Shown here piece after piece: positions 1 to 9,122 of a DNA stretch of 64,000 bases. Position 1 is the stretch's first letter. Each line of letters begins with the position of its first letter. Position numbers and translations under genes: made by a program. The notes beneath the pieces were generated by a model, which searched no databases, was not told the DNA's origin, and was given only the letters and a program-made list of their open reading frames with translations. Source of the stretch: Tritonibacter multivorans. Lineage in GTDB: Bacteria; Pseudomonadota; Alphaproteobacteria; Rhodobacterales; Rhodobacteraceae. Location of the stretch: NCBI RefSeq assembly GCF_001458415.1, contig NZ_CYSD01000039.1:248001-312000 (forward strand), written 5' to 3'.

Positions 1-1089
<1,089 letters not shown>

Positions 1090-1752
1090 ATGATCGACGA
1101 TTGGACCGAACGTTTCCAAGGCACGGCCGCCCTGCCACGCGCTGTGCGCGACCGTTTGATCAAGGTTGCGCGGGTGGTCCATCTGCAAGAAGGGGCGCAG
1201 GTCTTTGGTCCCGCCAATGTGCCGGACAGCCTGTTTTTTCTGTACGACGGCCGTATCCGGGTGTCGCAGCATTCTGACGGTGGGCGAGAGATTGTTCTGT
1301 ATCGTGTGGATGCCGGAGAAAGCTGTGTTTTGACCACGGCCTGTATGCTCGCGGAGGAGGCCTATAACGCCGAGGGTTTTGCAGAAACCGACATAACTGC
1401 GATTGTCCTGCCAAAGCCCGCGTTTGATCAGTTGGTGGCAGAGGAAGGGGCCTTTCGAAACTTTGTTTTTGCGGCCTATTCCCGGCGGTTGATTGACCTG
1501 TTGCGGGTCGTCGATGATGTGGCCTTTGGCCATATGGATGTGCGTCTCGCAGATCGTTTGTTGACGCTGGCCAACGACCGGAAAGAGATTTCGGTGACCC
1601 ACCAGCAACTGGCCCACGAACTGGGAACGGCGCGCGAAGTGGTGAGCCGCGTGCTCTCTGACTTTCAAAAACGCCAGATGATCGCGCAATCCCGTGGCCG
1701 CGTTGTGCTGACGGATAAGGCCGCTTTGCGACGGTTGGCAACCAGCACATAA
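1090..1752 (+). CDS. Crp/Fnr family transcriptional regulator of the reduced-sulfur operon
   Basis: 220-residue one-component regulator. An N-terminal cyclic-nucleotide-binding-like beta barrel (about 20-115) is followed by a dimerisation helix and a C-terminal winged helix (about 150-215; recognition helix around TAREVVSRVL). It lacks the N-terminal cysteine cluster that binds Fe-S in FNR. Its only cysteines are Cys79 and Cys85 (CVLTTAC) in the effector domain, an arrangement that could sense thiols or persulfide; that is inference. It lies directly upstream of, and co-oriented with, the DUF2892-YeeE-YeeE-hydrolase-SulP operon, separated by a palindrome at 1787-1801 that it probably binds. 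No strong Shine-Dalgarno precedes the ATG. Family assignment is firm; ligand and targets are inferred from context. Confidence 0.88.
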   Translation: MIDDWTERFQGTAALPRAVRDRLIKVARVVHLQEGAQVFGPANVPDSLFFLYDGRIRVSQHSDGGREIVLYRVDAGESCVLTTACMLAEEAYNAEGFAETDITAIVLPKPAFDQLVAEEGAFRNFVFAAYSRRLIDLLRVVDDVAFGHMDVRLADRLLTLANDRKEISVTHQQLAHELGTAREVVSRVLSDFQKRQMIAQSRGRVVLTDKAALRRLATST

Positions 1753-1786
1753 TTGGCGGGCGGACTTTATCAGAATTTTTGAGTTG

Positions 1787-1801
1787 GGTGACAATGTCAC
1801 C
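1787..1801. promoter_or_regulatory. Palindromic operator before the sulfur operon
   Basis: GGTGACAATGTCACC is a perfect 7-1-7 inverted repeat in the 105-nt gap between the Crp/Fnr gene and the DUF2892 gene. If TATCTT at 1823-1828 is the -10 hexamer, transcription would start near 1835. The palindrome is then centred about 41 nt upstream, the usual class II position for a Crp/Fnr activator. The binding protein is inferred to be the neighbouring regulator. Confidence 0.6.
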
Positions 1802-1857
1802 GACCCCGCGCGCGAGGCGGGCTATCTTTTTTTCAAACCGCATGAAGGAGAAGCCCA

Positions 1858-2070
1858 ATGTCCACCAATGTTGGAACCCTTGACCGCCTGTTCCGCGCCG
1901 CTTTGGGCGTTGGTCTGTTTTACCTTGCCTTGTTCAGTGGCTTGCCAGCCTTTGACGGCGGCGTGTTGAAGTATGGCGCGCTTGTTGTAGGCCTTGTGAT
2001 GATTGTTGTATCGGCAACACGCGTCTGTCCGATCTATACGATCTTTGGGTTCAAAACCTGCCGGAGTTAA
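1858..2070 (+). CDS. DUF2892 small membrane protein (YgaP transmembrane-domain type)
   Basis: 70-residue inner-membrane protein with two hydrophobic helices (about 13-30 and 40-56) and a C-terminal CPIYTIFGFKTC motif typical of DUF2892. In YgaP this domain is fused to a rhodanese, and free-standing copies often sit beside sulfur-handling genes. AAGGAG precedes ATG 1858. It is the first gene of the operon that continues with two YeeE-type proteins. Its molecular role is unknown; context suggests membrane handling of sulfane sulfur. Confidence 0.85.
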   Translation: MSTNVGTLDRLFRAALGVGLFYLALFSGLPAFDGGVLKYGALVVGLVMIVVSATRVCPIYTIFGFKTCRS

Positions 2071-2071
2071 G

Positions 2072-2506
2072 ATGATGGAAACTGTATTTTCCCCTGTTGC
2101 GTCTTTTGGGGGTGGGCTTGCGATCGGCCTGGGGGCCGTTTTGTTAATGCTGGGCCTTGGCCGCATTCTAGGTGCGACGGGCATTCTGTCTGGAATGATT
2201 TTCCCAGAGCGCACTGATGAGTTCACCTGGCGCGCGGCGATGGTCCTGGGCATGGTCCTGGCGCCCGGCCTGATCTTTGTCGTGACCGGCGCGCGGCCCG
2301 AGATAACCGTGCCGGTGAGCCCGCTGATGATTGTGGTTGGCGGAGTGATTGTTGGTCTGGGCGCAAGCCTTGGGTCGGGCTGTACCTCTGGACATGGCGT
2401 CTGTGGCCTGTCGCGGCTGTCGCTGAGGTCGGCGGTGGCTGTGCCGGTGTTTATGGCAACGGCGGCAGTGACCGTGTTCCTCATTCGTCATGTGATCGGA
2501 GGCTAA
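2072..2506 (+). CDS. YeeE/YedE family transporter half (PmpA-like)
   Basis: 144-residue membrane protein with about four hydrophobic helices. The YeeE/YedE (DUF395) signature is the glycine/cysteine segment GSGCTSGHGVCGLSR near residue 105. YeeE/TsuA proteins import thiosulfate, and split two-gene versions are thought to move sulfur-containing ions. The upstream in-frame extension overlaps the preceding gene, so ATG 2072 (MMETVF) is chosen. The next transporter half starts four bases after this stop, so the two are probably translated together as a two-subunit carrier. Confidence 0.85.
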   Translation: MMETVFSPVASFGGGLAIGLGAVLLMLGLGRILGATGILSGMIFPERTDEFTWRAAMVLGMVLAPGLIFVVTGARPEITVPVSPLMIVVGGVIVGLGASLGSGCTSGHGVCGLSRLSLRSAVAVPVFMATAAVTVFLIRHVIGG

Positions 2507-2510
2507 GCCT

Positions 2511-2942
2511 ATGAAACTCTTGTTCGCTTTGTTTGCGGGTCTTGTCTTTGGCGTAGGGATCGCGGTTTCTGGCATGATGGATCCGGCGAAGGTTCTCAAT
2601 TTCTTTGATCTTGCCGGAACCTGGGATCCAAGCCTTGCCTTTGTGATGGGCGGGGCTCTGATGGTCACCTACACGGGCTATCGACTGGTGTGGCGGCGTC
2701 CAGCCCCGCTGTTTGCGGATCGGTTTCAGGTGCCGACCACCACAACCATCGACCGGCGTCTGATCGGGGGGGCGGCTTTGTTCGGCATTGGCTGGGGCAT
2801 TGCCGGGTTCTGTCCGGGGGCAGCCATTCCTGCGCTTGGCACCGGCCGTTGGGAGGTTGTGCTGTTTCTGGCAGCGGTTGCGGTGGGATTTGGCCTGCGC
2901 CGCATTCTGGACGCCCGGCTTAATCCGCAGACCACTGGGTAA
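2511..2942 (+). CDS. YeeE/YedE family transporter half (DUF6691, PmpB-like)
   Basis: 143-residue membrane protein, partner of the preceding gene. It has four predicted helices and the conserved GWGIAGFCPGAAIPALGTG segment near residue 95, with a single conserved cysteine in the position where YeeE proteins relay thiosulfate. GGAGGC lies just before ATG 2511, four bases after the previous stop. The hydrolase gene downstream begins 13 nt after this stop. Transport of thiosulfate, sulfite or polysulfide is inferred from family and context. Confidence 0.83.
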   Translation: MKLLFALFAGLVFGVGIAVSGMMDPAKVLNFFDLAGTWDPSLAFVMGGALMVTYTGYRLVWRRPAPLFADRFQVPTTTTIDRRLIGGAALFGIGWGIAGFCPGAAIPALGTGRWEVVLFLAAVAVGFGLRRILDARLNPQTTG

Positions 2943-2955
2943 GGAGACAGCGACC

Positions 2956-3837
2956 GTGACATATCCTGTGCAAATGAATGTGACCCCCGAGGTGCAGGCC
3001 TTCTTTGATGCCGCCACTCATACAATCAGCTATATTGTCAAAGATCCAAGCAGCCCGGCCTGCGCCGTTGTCGACAGTGTCATGGACATTGACTATGCGG
3101 CGGGTCGGATCACATTTGATCACGCCGACATGCTTATCCAGCAGATCACCAAGCAGGGCCTGCGTCTGGAGTGGATCATCGAGACCCATGTCCACGCAGA
3201 CCACCTGAGTGCTGCCCCCTATATTCAGGCCCGTTTGGGCGGAAAGATCGGGGTCGGTGCCAAGATCACCGTGGTTCAGGACACCTTTGGCAAAGTGTTC
3301 AATGAAGGCACTGCTTTCCAGCGTGACGGCTCGCAGTTTGATGCGTTGTTTGAAGATGGCGACATCTATCACATCGGCAATATGCAGGCTTTTGCCATGT
3401 ATACGCCCGGCCACACGCCGGCCTGCATGGTTCATGTCATGGGCGATGCGGCCTTTGTGGGGGATACGTTGTTTATGCCTGACGGGGGATCTGCCCGAGC
3501 GGATTTTCCGGGCGGTGATGCGGGTGTTCTTTACGACAGCATCCAAAAGGTACTGGCCCTGCCGGAGGCAATGCGCCTGTTCATGTGCCACGACTACGGC
3601 CCCGGAGGGCGGGACATTCAGTGGGAAACCACAGTGGCGGAGGAGAAGGCGCATAATATCCACGTGGGCCACGGTATTTCGCGCGAAGACTTCATCAGGT
3701 TCCGCACCGAACGGGACGCGCAGCTTGATATGCCAAAGTTGATCATCCCGTCGCTGCAGGTGAACATGCGGGCCGGAGAGGTGCCGACCGATCCCGACGG
3801 GCGGCCCATGCTCAAGGTGCCGATCAATGGTCTCTAG
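2956..3837 (+). CDS. MBL-fold hydrolase, persulfide-dioxygenase-like (Blh/ETHE1 group)
   Basis: 293-residue metallo-beta-lactamase-fold enzyme. The metal-binding motif THVHADH lies at residues 77-83, followed by the GHTPACMVH and GDTLFMPDGG segments. This arrangement matches persulfide dioxygenases, which oxidise glutathione persulfide to sulfite in the cytoplasm. Start: GTG 2956, eight bases after GGAG; longer in-frame versions overlap the upstream gene. Its place between sulfur-ion transporters and a SulP permease supports a role in oxidising imported or endogenous sulfane sulfur. Glyoxalase II is the alternative family, but the context argues against it. Confidence 0.87.
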   Translation: MTYPVQMNVTPEVQAFFDAATHTISYIVKDPSSPACAVVDSVMDIDYAAGRITFDHADMLIQQITKQGLRLEWIIETHVHADHLSAAPYIQARLGGKIGVGAKITVVQDTFGKVFNEGTAFQRDGSQFDALFEDGDIYHIGNMQAFAMYTPGHTPACMVHVMGDAAFVGDTLFMPDGGSARADFPGGDAGVLYDSIQKVLALPEAMRLFMCHDYGPGGRDIQWETTVAEEKAHNIHVGHGISREDFIRFRTERDAQLDMPKLIIPSLQVNMRAGEVPTDPDGRPMLKVPINGL

Positions 3838-3933
3838 CCCGGCTGCCCGGCCTGCGCAGCGCAATGCGCGTGGTAAACCTTTTTGAGGCGTCGCCATTGG
3901 CGGGCCCATACTCTTGCTGATATCACAGAAATC

Positions 3934-5667
3934 ATGAGCCAATTCAGATCCTTCCTGCCCATTTTGCACTGGGGCAGAACCTATAGTCGTGCAGCATTGA
4001 CGAATGATCTGGTTGCAGCCGTGGTCGTGACCATCATGTTGATCCCGCAGTCGCTGGCCTATGCGCTGCTTGCGGGGTTGCCGCCCGAGACGGGGATCTA
4101 TGCCTCCATTGCGCCGATTGTGCTTTATGCGATGTTTGGCACCAGTCGCGCTTTGGCCGTGGGGCCGGTGGCGGTTGTGTCGCTGCTGACCGCATCCGCC
4201 ATAGGCCAAGTGGCAGAGCAGGGCACCGCTGGCTATGCAGTGGCTGCCTTGACGCTGGCCTTTTTATCCGGCGGTTTCCTGGTCCTCTTGGGGGTGTTCC
4301 GACTGGGGATGCTGGCCAATTTTCTAAGCCACCCGGTCATTGCAGGGTTTATCACCGCGTCCGGCATTTTGATCGCCACCAGTCAGATGAAACACATCTT
4401 GGGCGTCAACGCGCAGGGGCACACCTTGCCGGAAATGCTCTGGTCGTTGTTTGCACACCTGCCAGAGCTGAACTGGATCACCCTTGTCATCGGCGTGGCG
4501 ACCACCGCCTTTCTGTTCTGGGTGCGCGGCAATCTGAAGCCGCTTCTAAGCCGTCTGGGCAGCGGACCCTTGCTGATGGATCTTCTGTCAAAAGGTGGTC
4601 CTGTTTTAGCAGTTCTGGCAACGACGTTCGCGGTTTGGGGGCTGGGGCTGGCAGAACAGGGCGTGCGTATTGTTGGCGAGGTGCCGCAAAGCCTCCCCCC
4701 CTTTACGCTGCCCGGACTGTCATGGGATCTGGTCGAGGCCCTGCTTGTGCCTGCCATTTTGATCTCCATTATTGGCTTTGTCGAAAGCGTTTCTGTTGCC
4801 CAGACTTTGGCGGCAAAAAAGCGACAGCGGATCGATCCGGATCAGGAACTGATTGGTCTGGGCGCAGCCAATCTGGGCGCGGCGTTTACAGGGGGCTTTC
4901 CTGTCACCGGCGGGTTTTCTCGGTCGATGGTGAATTTCGACGCGGGCGCACAAACCCCGGCGGCCGGGATTTTCACAGCCTTTGGTCTGGCGGTTGCCGC
5001 TGTTGCCCTGACCCCGCTGGTGTTCTTTCTGCCCAAAGCCACGCTTGCCGCGACGATTATTGTGGCGGTGCTGTCTTTGGTTGATCTTTCGATCCTGAAA
5101 AAGACATGGAGCTATTCCCTTGCCGATTTCGTGGCGGTTGCAGCTACAATTCTGCTGACCTTAAGTCTTGGCGTCGAGGTCGGTGTGGCAAGCGGCGTGG
5201 CGATCTCGGTGCTGCTGCACCTGTACAAAACATCCCGCCCGCATGTGGCCGAGGTCGGCTTGGTTCCGGGCACGCAGCATTTCCGCAATATCAACCGGCA
5301 TAATGTGGAAACCGCACCGACCCTCGTGACCCTGCGCGTTGATGAAAGCCTTTACTTTGTAAACGCACGTTTCCTCGAGGATCTGATCCAGGCGCGCGTG
5401 ACCGAAGGGTGCGAGGTGCGGGATGTGGTCTTGATGTTCTCTGCCGTCAATGCGGTGGATTATTCAGCCTTAGAGAGCCTTGAAGCCATCAATGCGCGCC
5501 TTTTGGACATGGGGGTTGGGCTGCACCTGTCCGAAGTCAAAGGTCCCGTGATGGATCGTCTGGGGCGGTCGCATTTCCTCGAACACTTGAATGGGCAGGT
5601 GTTCCTGTCCCAGTTTGATGCCTGGACCCATCTCCAGCCCAAACCCGCCCCTCGCGCGGCTGAATGA
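3934..5667 (+). CDS. SulP family anion permease with STAS domain
   Basis: 577-residue SLC26/SulP transporter. The N-terminal half has the sulfate-transporter signature (PQSLAYALLAGLPPETGIYAS, about residues 35-55) and 10-14 hydrophobic segments. A cytoplasmic STAS domain occupies about residues 450-560. ATG 3934 (MSQFRSF) is preferred over a TTG at 3883 because the family usually begins just before the first amphipathic segment. It is the last gene of the sulfur operon, 96 nt after the hydrolase. It could export sulfite/sulfate made by persulfide oxidation or import sulfate; the direction cannot be read from sequence. Confidence 0.88.
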   Translation: MSQFRSFLPILHWGRTYSRAALTNDLVAAVVVTIMLIPQSLAYALLAGLPPETGIYASIAPIVLYAMFGTSRALAVGPVAVVSLLTASAIGQVAEQGTAGYAVAALTLAFLSGGFLVLLGVFRLGMLANFLSHPVIAGFITASGILIATSQMKHILGVNAQGHTLPEMLWSLFAHLPELNWITLVIGVATTAFLFWVRGNLKPLLSRLGSGPLLMDLLSKGGPVLAVLATTFAVWGLGLAEQGVRIVGEVPQSLPPFTLPGLSWDLVEALLVPAILISIIGFVESVSVAQTLAAKKRQRIDPDQELIGLGAANLGAAFTGGFPVTGGFSRSMVNFDAGAQTPAAGIFTAFGLAVAAVALTPLVFFLPKATLAATIIVAVLSLVDLSILKKTWSYSLADFVAVAATILLTLSLGVEVGVASGVAISVLLHLYKTSRPHVAEVGLVPGTQHFRNINRHNVETAPTLVTLRVDESLYFVNARFLEDLIQARVTEGCEVRDVVLMFSAVNAVDYSALESLEAINARLLDMGVGLHLSEVKGPVMDRLGRSHFLEHLNGQVFLSQFDAWTHLQPKPAPRAAE

Positions 5668-5801
5668 AAGCCAACCGCCGCTGCGCAAGGCCACAATGGC
5701 CGGATGGCACAGGAATTCAGCATTGGGCGCAAAGCAGGGGCAAATGCGTCTGGATTTCATTAACGGCTGATGGGGGCAGTGTCTGGGTGATTGACGTAAG
5801 T

Positions 5802-5821
5802 GGATGTTGGATCCAATATCC
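5802..5821. promoter_or_regulatory. Candidate GntR operator before the hydroxyproline cluster (site 1)
   Basis: The core TTGGATCCAA is a perfect 10-bp palindrome, and the wider ATGTTGGATCCAATAT is near-palindromic. The 3' part ATCCAATATCC is repeated exactly before the GntR gene (10255-10270). It lies about 100 nt upstream of the deaminase gene. A palindrome shared by the two promoters of a catabolic cluster is the expected pattern for its FadR-type regulator; binding is inferred. Confidence 0.6.
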
Positions 5822-5917
5822 GAAGTGAAGAGTGCAAATGCGGTGGGCCCAAGATCCCGCTGCCTTCCTGCTTTGCATTTTGCGTCATCCGTCCCGCGTG
5901 TTCAGACAGGAGCTTTC

Positions 5918-6877
5918 ATGTCCCAAACTCTTTTTACAGGCACCATGCCCGCGTTGATGACCCCATGTCGTCCGGATCGAAGCCCGGACTTTGATGCGCT
6001 GGTCAAAAAGGGCCAAGAGATGATCGCAGCAGGTATGTCGGCGGTTGTGTATTGCGGATCCATGGGGGATTGGCCGCTGCTCACGGATGCGGAGCGCAGG
6101 ACCGGTGTCGAACGTCTGGTCGCCGCGGGGCTGCCGGTTGTTGTTGGCACGGGCGCGATCAACACCAAGTCCGCGGTCGCCCATGCGGCCCATGCCCAGG
6201 AAGTCGGTGCGGCGGGGTTGATGGTGATCCCCCGGGTTTTGTCGCGTGGATCCTCCAGAGCCGCGCAGCGCAGCCATTTCAAAGCCATCCTTGATGCCGC
6301 GCCTGACGTGCCTGCGATCATTTACAACAGTCCGGTGTACGGCTTTGCCACAGATTCAGAGCTGTTCTTTACCCTGCGCGCCGAACATCGGAATTTGGTG
6401 GGCTTCAAAGAATTTGGCGGTCGCGAGGCGCTGCGTTATGCGGCGGAACATATCACCAGTCAGGACAATAATGTGACCTTGATGGTCGGGGTCGACACCG
6501 CAGTCTATCATGGCTTTGTCAATTGTGGTGCAACCGGCTGCATCACAGGAATTGGCACCGCGCTGCCAAAAGAGGCACTGCTGCTGGCCGCCCTCTCCAA
6601 AAAGGCGGCCGAGGGACATGCCGAAGCCCGCCAGAGGGCCTGTGAACTCGACGCGGCTTTCGGGGTCCTGGCAAGTTTTGATGAAGGCCCTGATCTTGTG
6701 CTGTACTACAAGCATCTTCTGGTTCTGAATGGCGAAGACGAATACCGCCTGCATTTCAACGAAACTGACGCGCTGAGTGACGCCCAACGGACCTACTGCG
6801 AAACACAGTATCAGCTGTTCCGAAAGTGGTTTCAGAGCTGGTCCAAACAAGGAGGGATCATCGCCGAATGCATGTAG
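5918..6877 (+). CDS. DapA-family lyase, probable 1-pyrroline-4-hydroxy-2-carboxylate deaminase
   Basis: 319-residue class I aldolase-fold protein of the dihydrodipicolinate synthase superfamily. The Schiff-base lysine is Lys164 (VGFKEFGG), with the conserved tyrosine in YNSPVYGF (136-143). Together with the epimerase and D-amino acid dehydrogenase downstream, the best fit is deamination of pyrroline-hydroxy-carboxylate to 2-oxoglutarate semialdehyde in 4-hydroxyproline breakdown. Start: ATG 5918 behind CAGGAG; a longer frame from 5804 runs through the candidate operator. Its last codons overlap the start of the epimerase gene by 10 nt. Another DapA-type reaction remains possible. Confidence 0.8.
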   Translation: MSQTLFTGTMPALMTPCRPDRSPDFDALVKKGQEMIAAGMSAVVYCGSMGDWPLLTDAERRTGVERLVAAGLPVVVGTGAINTKSAVAHAAHAQEVGAAGLMVIPRVLSRGSSRAAQRSHFKAILDAAPDVPAIIYNSPVYGFATDSELFFTLRAEHRNLVGFKEFGGREALRYAAEHITSQDNNVTLMVGVDTAVYHGFVNCGATGCITGIGTALPKEALLLAALSKKAAEGHAEARQRACELDAAFGVLASFDEGPDLVLYYKHLLVLNGEDEYRLHFNETDALSDAQRTYCETQYQLFRKWFQSWSKQGGIIAECM

Positions 6878-7806
6878 TCGACAGCCATACAGGCGGGATG
6901 CCAACGCGTGTCATCCTGAGCGGAGGTCCGGATTTGGGCCACGGGTCGCTGGCAGAGCAGGCAAAGCTGCTGGCCAGAGATCATCAGGACTTCTGCAATG
7001 CGGTGCTTCTGGAGCCACGCGGCCAACCGGGCATGGTTGCCGCCCTTCTGGTAGAGCCCAAAGACCAAAATTCCGCCACGGGGGTCATTTATTTTGATGC
7101 TTCTGCGGTTCTTGGGATGTGTGGCCATGGCACAATTGGTCTGGTGGTCACATTGGCCCATTTGGGTAAAATTTCACATGGGACCCATCAGATTGAAACC
7201 CCGGCCGGGGTTGTACGCGCGGAGTTGCACAGCACCCATTCGGTTTCGGTCACCAATGTGGAAAGCCACTGTCTGCAACGGGATGTGGCCTTGGAGGTTC
7301 CCGGTCATGGCAGGGTCCGCGGCGATCTTGCCTATGGCGGGAACTGGTTTTTTATCACCGATGTGTTGGATCAGGACATAGGGCCACAGAACCTTGAGGC
7401 ACTGACAGCACTGTCCATTGCGATCCGTGCAGCTTGCCATGCGCAGCGCGTTGAGGGGCCGGAGGCACAGCCGGTGGACCATGTGATCCTAAGCGGCATG
7501 TCTGCAAACAAGGGGGCCCTGCGCCGCAACTTCGTGCTGAGTCCGGACGACGAATATGACCGCTCGCCCTGTGGGACGGGCAGCTCTGCTTTTGTGGCCT
7601 GTCTCGCGGCCGCCGGTCAGTTGCGCCCCGAAGAAGAGATTGTCTTGGAAAGCGTGATCGGCAGCGCGTACCGTGTGTCCTACGTGCCAGGATCGGGGGG
7701 CGGTGTGGTTCCGACGCTCACCGGAGCGGCGCATGTGATGGCGGAGAGCACTTTGATTTTTTCACCGGAGGATCCGTTCCAAAAGGGGATTACTTTCCGT
7801 CCCTGA
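6868..7806 (+). CDS. 4-hydroxyproline 2-epimerase (proline racemase family)
   Basis: 312-residue two-base racemase that interconverts trans-4-hydroxy-L-proline and cis-4-hydroxy-D-proline without cofactor. Both catalytic cysteines are present: Cys85 in MCGHGTIG and Cys235 in DRSPCGTGSSA. The N-terminal VDSHTGGMPTR segment is also typical. The Cys/Cys pair separates it from dehydratase-type members that carry Ser or Thr at the first position. ATG 6868 overlaps the end of the upstream lyase gene by 10 nt, with GGAGGG at 6851-6856 as ribosome site, implying coupled translation. Neighbouring genes supply the next two steps of the pathway. Confidence 0.88.
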   Translation: MHVVDSHTGGMPTRVILSGGPDLGHGSLAEQAKLLARDHQDFCNAVLLEPRGQPGMVAALLVEPKDQNSATGVIYFDASAVLGMCGHGTIGLVVTLAHLGKISHGTHQIETPAGVVRAELHSTHSVSVTNVESHCLQRDVALEVPGHGRVRGDLAYGGNWFFITDVLDQDIGPQNLEALTALSIAIRAACHAQRVEGPEAQPVDHVILSGMSANKGALRRNFVLSPDDEYDRSPCGTGSSAFVACLAAAGQLRPEEEIVLESVIGSAYRVSYVPGSGGGVVPTLTGAAHVMAESTLIFSPEDPFQKGITFRP

Positions 7807-7855
7807 CGGTATCGGCGCCCCGGGAAATTAGGTTTCAACAGAACGGGCAGAGCGC

Positions 7856-9094
7856 ATGCAGACTCATATCGTCGTGATTGGTGCCGGGGTGATCGGCATC
7901 AGCGTTGCGCTCAGGCTGCGGCGTTTGGGGCATGAGGTGACGGTTCTGGATCGCAAGGGCGTTGCAGCAGAAACATCGCAGGGCAATGCCGGGGCTTTTG
8001 CCTTTACAGATGTGATGCCGTTGGCCTCTCCGGGGATCCTGCGCAAAGCGCCGGGATGGCTGCTGGATCCGCTTGGCCCGTTGTCGGTGCCGCCGCGCTA
8101 TGCGCTGCAGATTGCCCCGTGGCTGCTGCGGTTGTGGCGGGCCAGTTGGAAAGATCGCTACATGGCCTCTGTCGCGGCGCAAAGCAGTCTGATGCAGTTG
8201 GCCCGTGCGGCGCTGGAACGCCAGATCGCTGATACAAAAGGCGAGGCGCTGATCCAGCGGGATGGGCAGTTACAGCTTTATGAAGGGGAGGGGCAGTTCA
8301 ACACCAGCCTGGCTGGCTGGGACATGCGCCGTGCGCAGGGGATCCGGTTTGACCTGTTGCAACGTCCGGAACAGATTGCTGAGATCCAGCCCGGTCTTGA
8401 CCGTCGGTTTACCCATGCGGGCTTCACCCCGGACTGGATGAACACCACGGACCCGAAACGCTGGGTCGACCATCTTGCGCATGTCTTTGAGGCGGCGGGG
8501 GGACGGATCCTTCGAGAGGACGTGATACATCTGCAACCAACGGGAGAGGCCGTTAAGGTGACCCACAGGGGCGGAGACATCCGGGTATCCAAAGTTGTGC
8601 TGGCGGCTGGGGCATGGTCGCATCATTTGGCCAAGGCGCTGGGCGACAAAATCCCGTTAGAGACAGAACGCGGATACAACACCACATTGCCGATCGGCGC
8701 GTTTGACGTCCGGACGCATTTGACCTTTGCCAACCACGGCTTTGTGGTGACACGGATCAATGGTGGCGTGCGGGTTGGCGGCGCAGTGGAACTGGGCGGG
8801 CTTCACCTGCCGCCAAATTACCGGCGCGCCGAGGCGTTGTTGCAAAAAGCAGCGCTGTTCCTGCCGGGGCTGGACACCGGTGGAGGGCGCCAGTGGATGG
8901 GGTTTCGCCCTTCGCTGCCGGATACGCTACCGGTCATTGGTCCGGCCACGCAGACCCCACATGTGATCTACGCCTTTGGTCACGGGCATCTTGGCCTGAC
9001 CCAATCTGCGGCCACAGCAGAGCTTGTCGGGGATCTTGTTGAAGACAAGCCGACAGAAATTTCTCTCGCGCCTTTCAGAGCAGATCGGTTTTAG
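7856..9094 (+). CDS. FAD-dependent D-amino acid dehydrogenase (probable D-hydroxyproline dehydrogenase)
   Basis: 412-residue DadA/DAO-family flavoprotein. The N-terminal dinucleotide-binding motif is VVIGAGVIGISVALRL (about 5-21), and the C-terminal FAD segment is FGHGHLGLTQSA (about 376-387). It would oxidise cis-4-hydroxy-D-proline to the pyrroline intermediate used by the DapA-like deaminase, passing electrons to the respiratory chain. It lies 49 nt downstream of the epimerase, probably in the same transcript. Substrate is assigned from context; another D-amino acid is possible. Confidence 0.85.
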   Translation: MQTHIVVIGAGVIGISVALRLRRLGHEVTVLDRKGVAAETSQGNAGAFAFTDVMPLASPGILRKAPGWLLDPLGPLSVPPRYALQIAPWLLRLWRASWKDRYMASVAAQSSLMQLARAALERQIADTKGEALIQRDGQLQLYEGEGQFNTSLAGWDMRRAQGIRFDLLQRPEQIAEIQPGLDRRFTHAGFTPDWMNTTDPKRWVDHLAHVFEAAGGRILREDVIHLQPTGEAVKVTHRGGDIRVSKVVLAAGAWSHHLAKALGDKIPLETERGYNTTLPIGAFDVRTHLTFANHGFVVTRINGGVRVGGAVELGGLHLPPNYRRAEALLQKAALFLPGLDTGGGRQWMGFRPSLPDTLPVIGPATQTPHVIYAFGHGHLGLTQSAATAELVGDLVEDKPTEISLAPFRADRF

Positions 9095-9122
9095 AGCGGG
9101 TCTGCTGTTGAAGACAGGGCGG

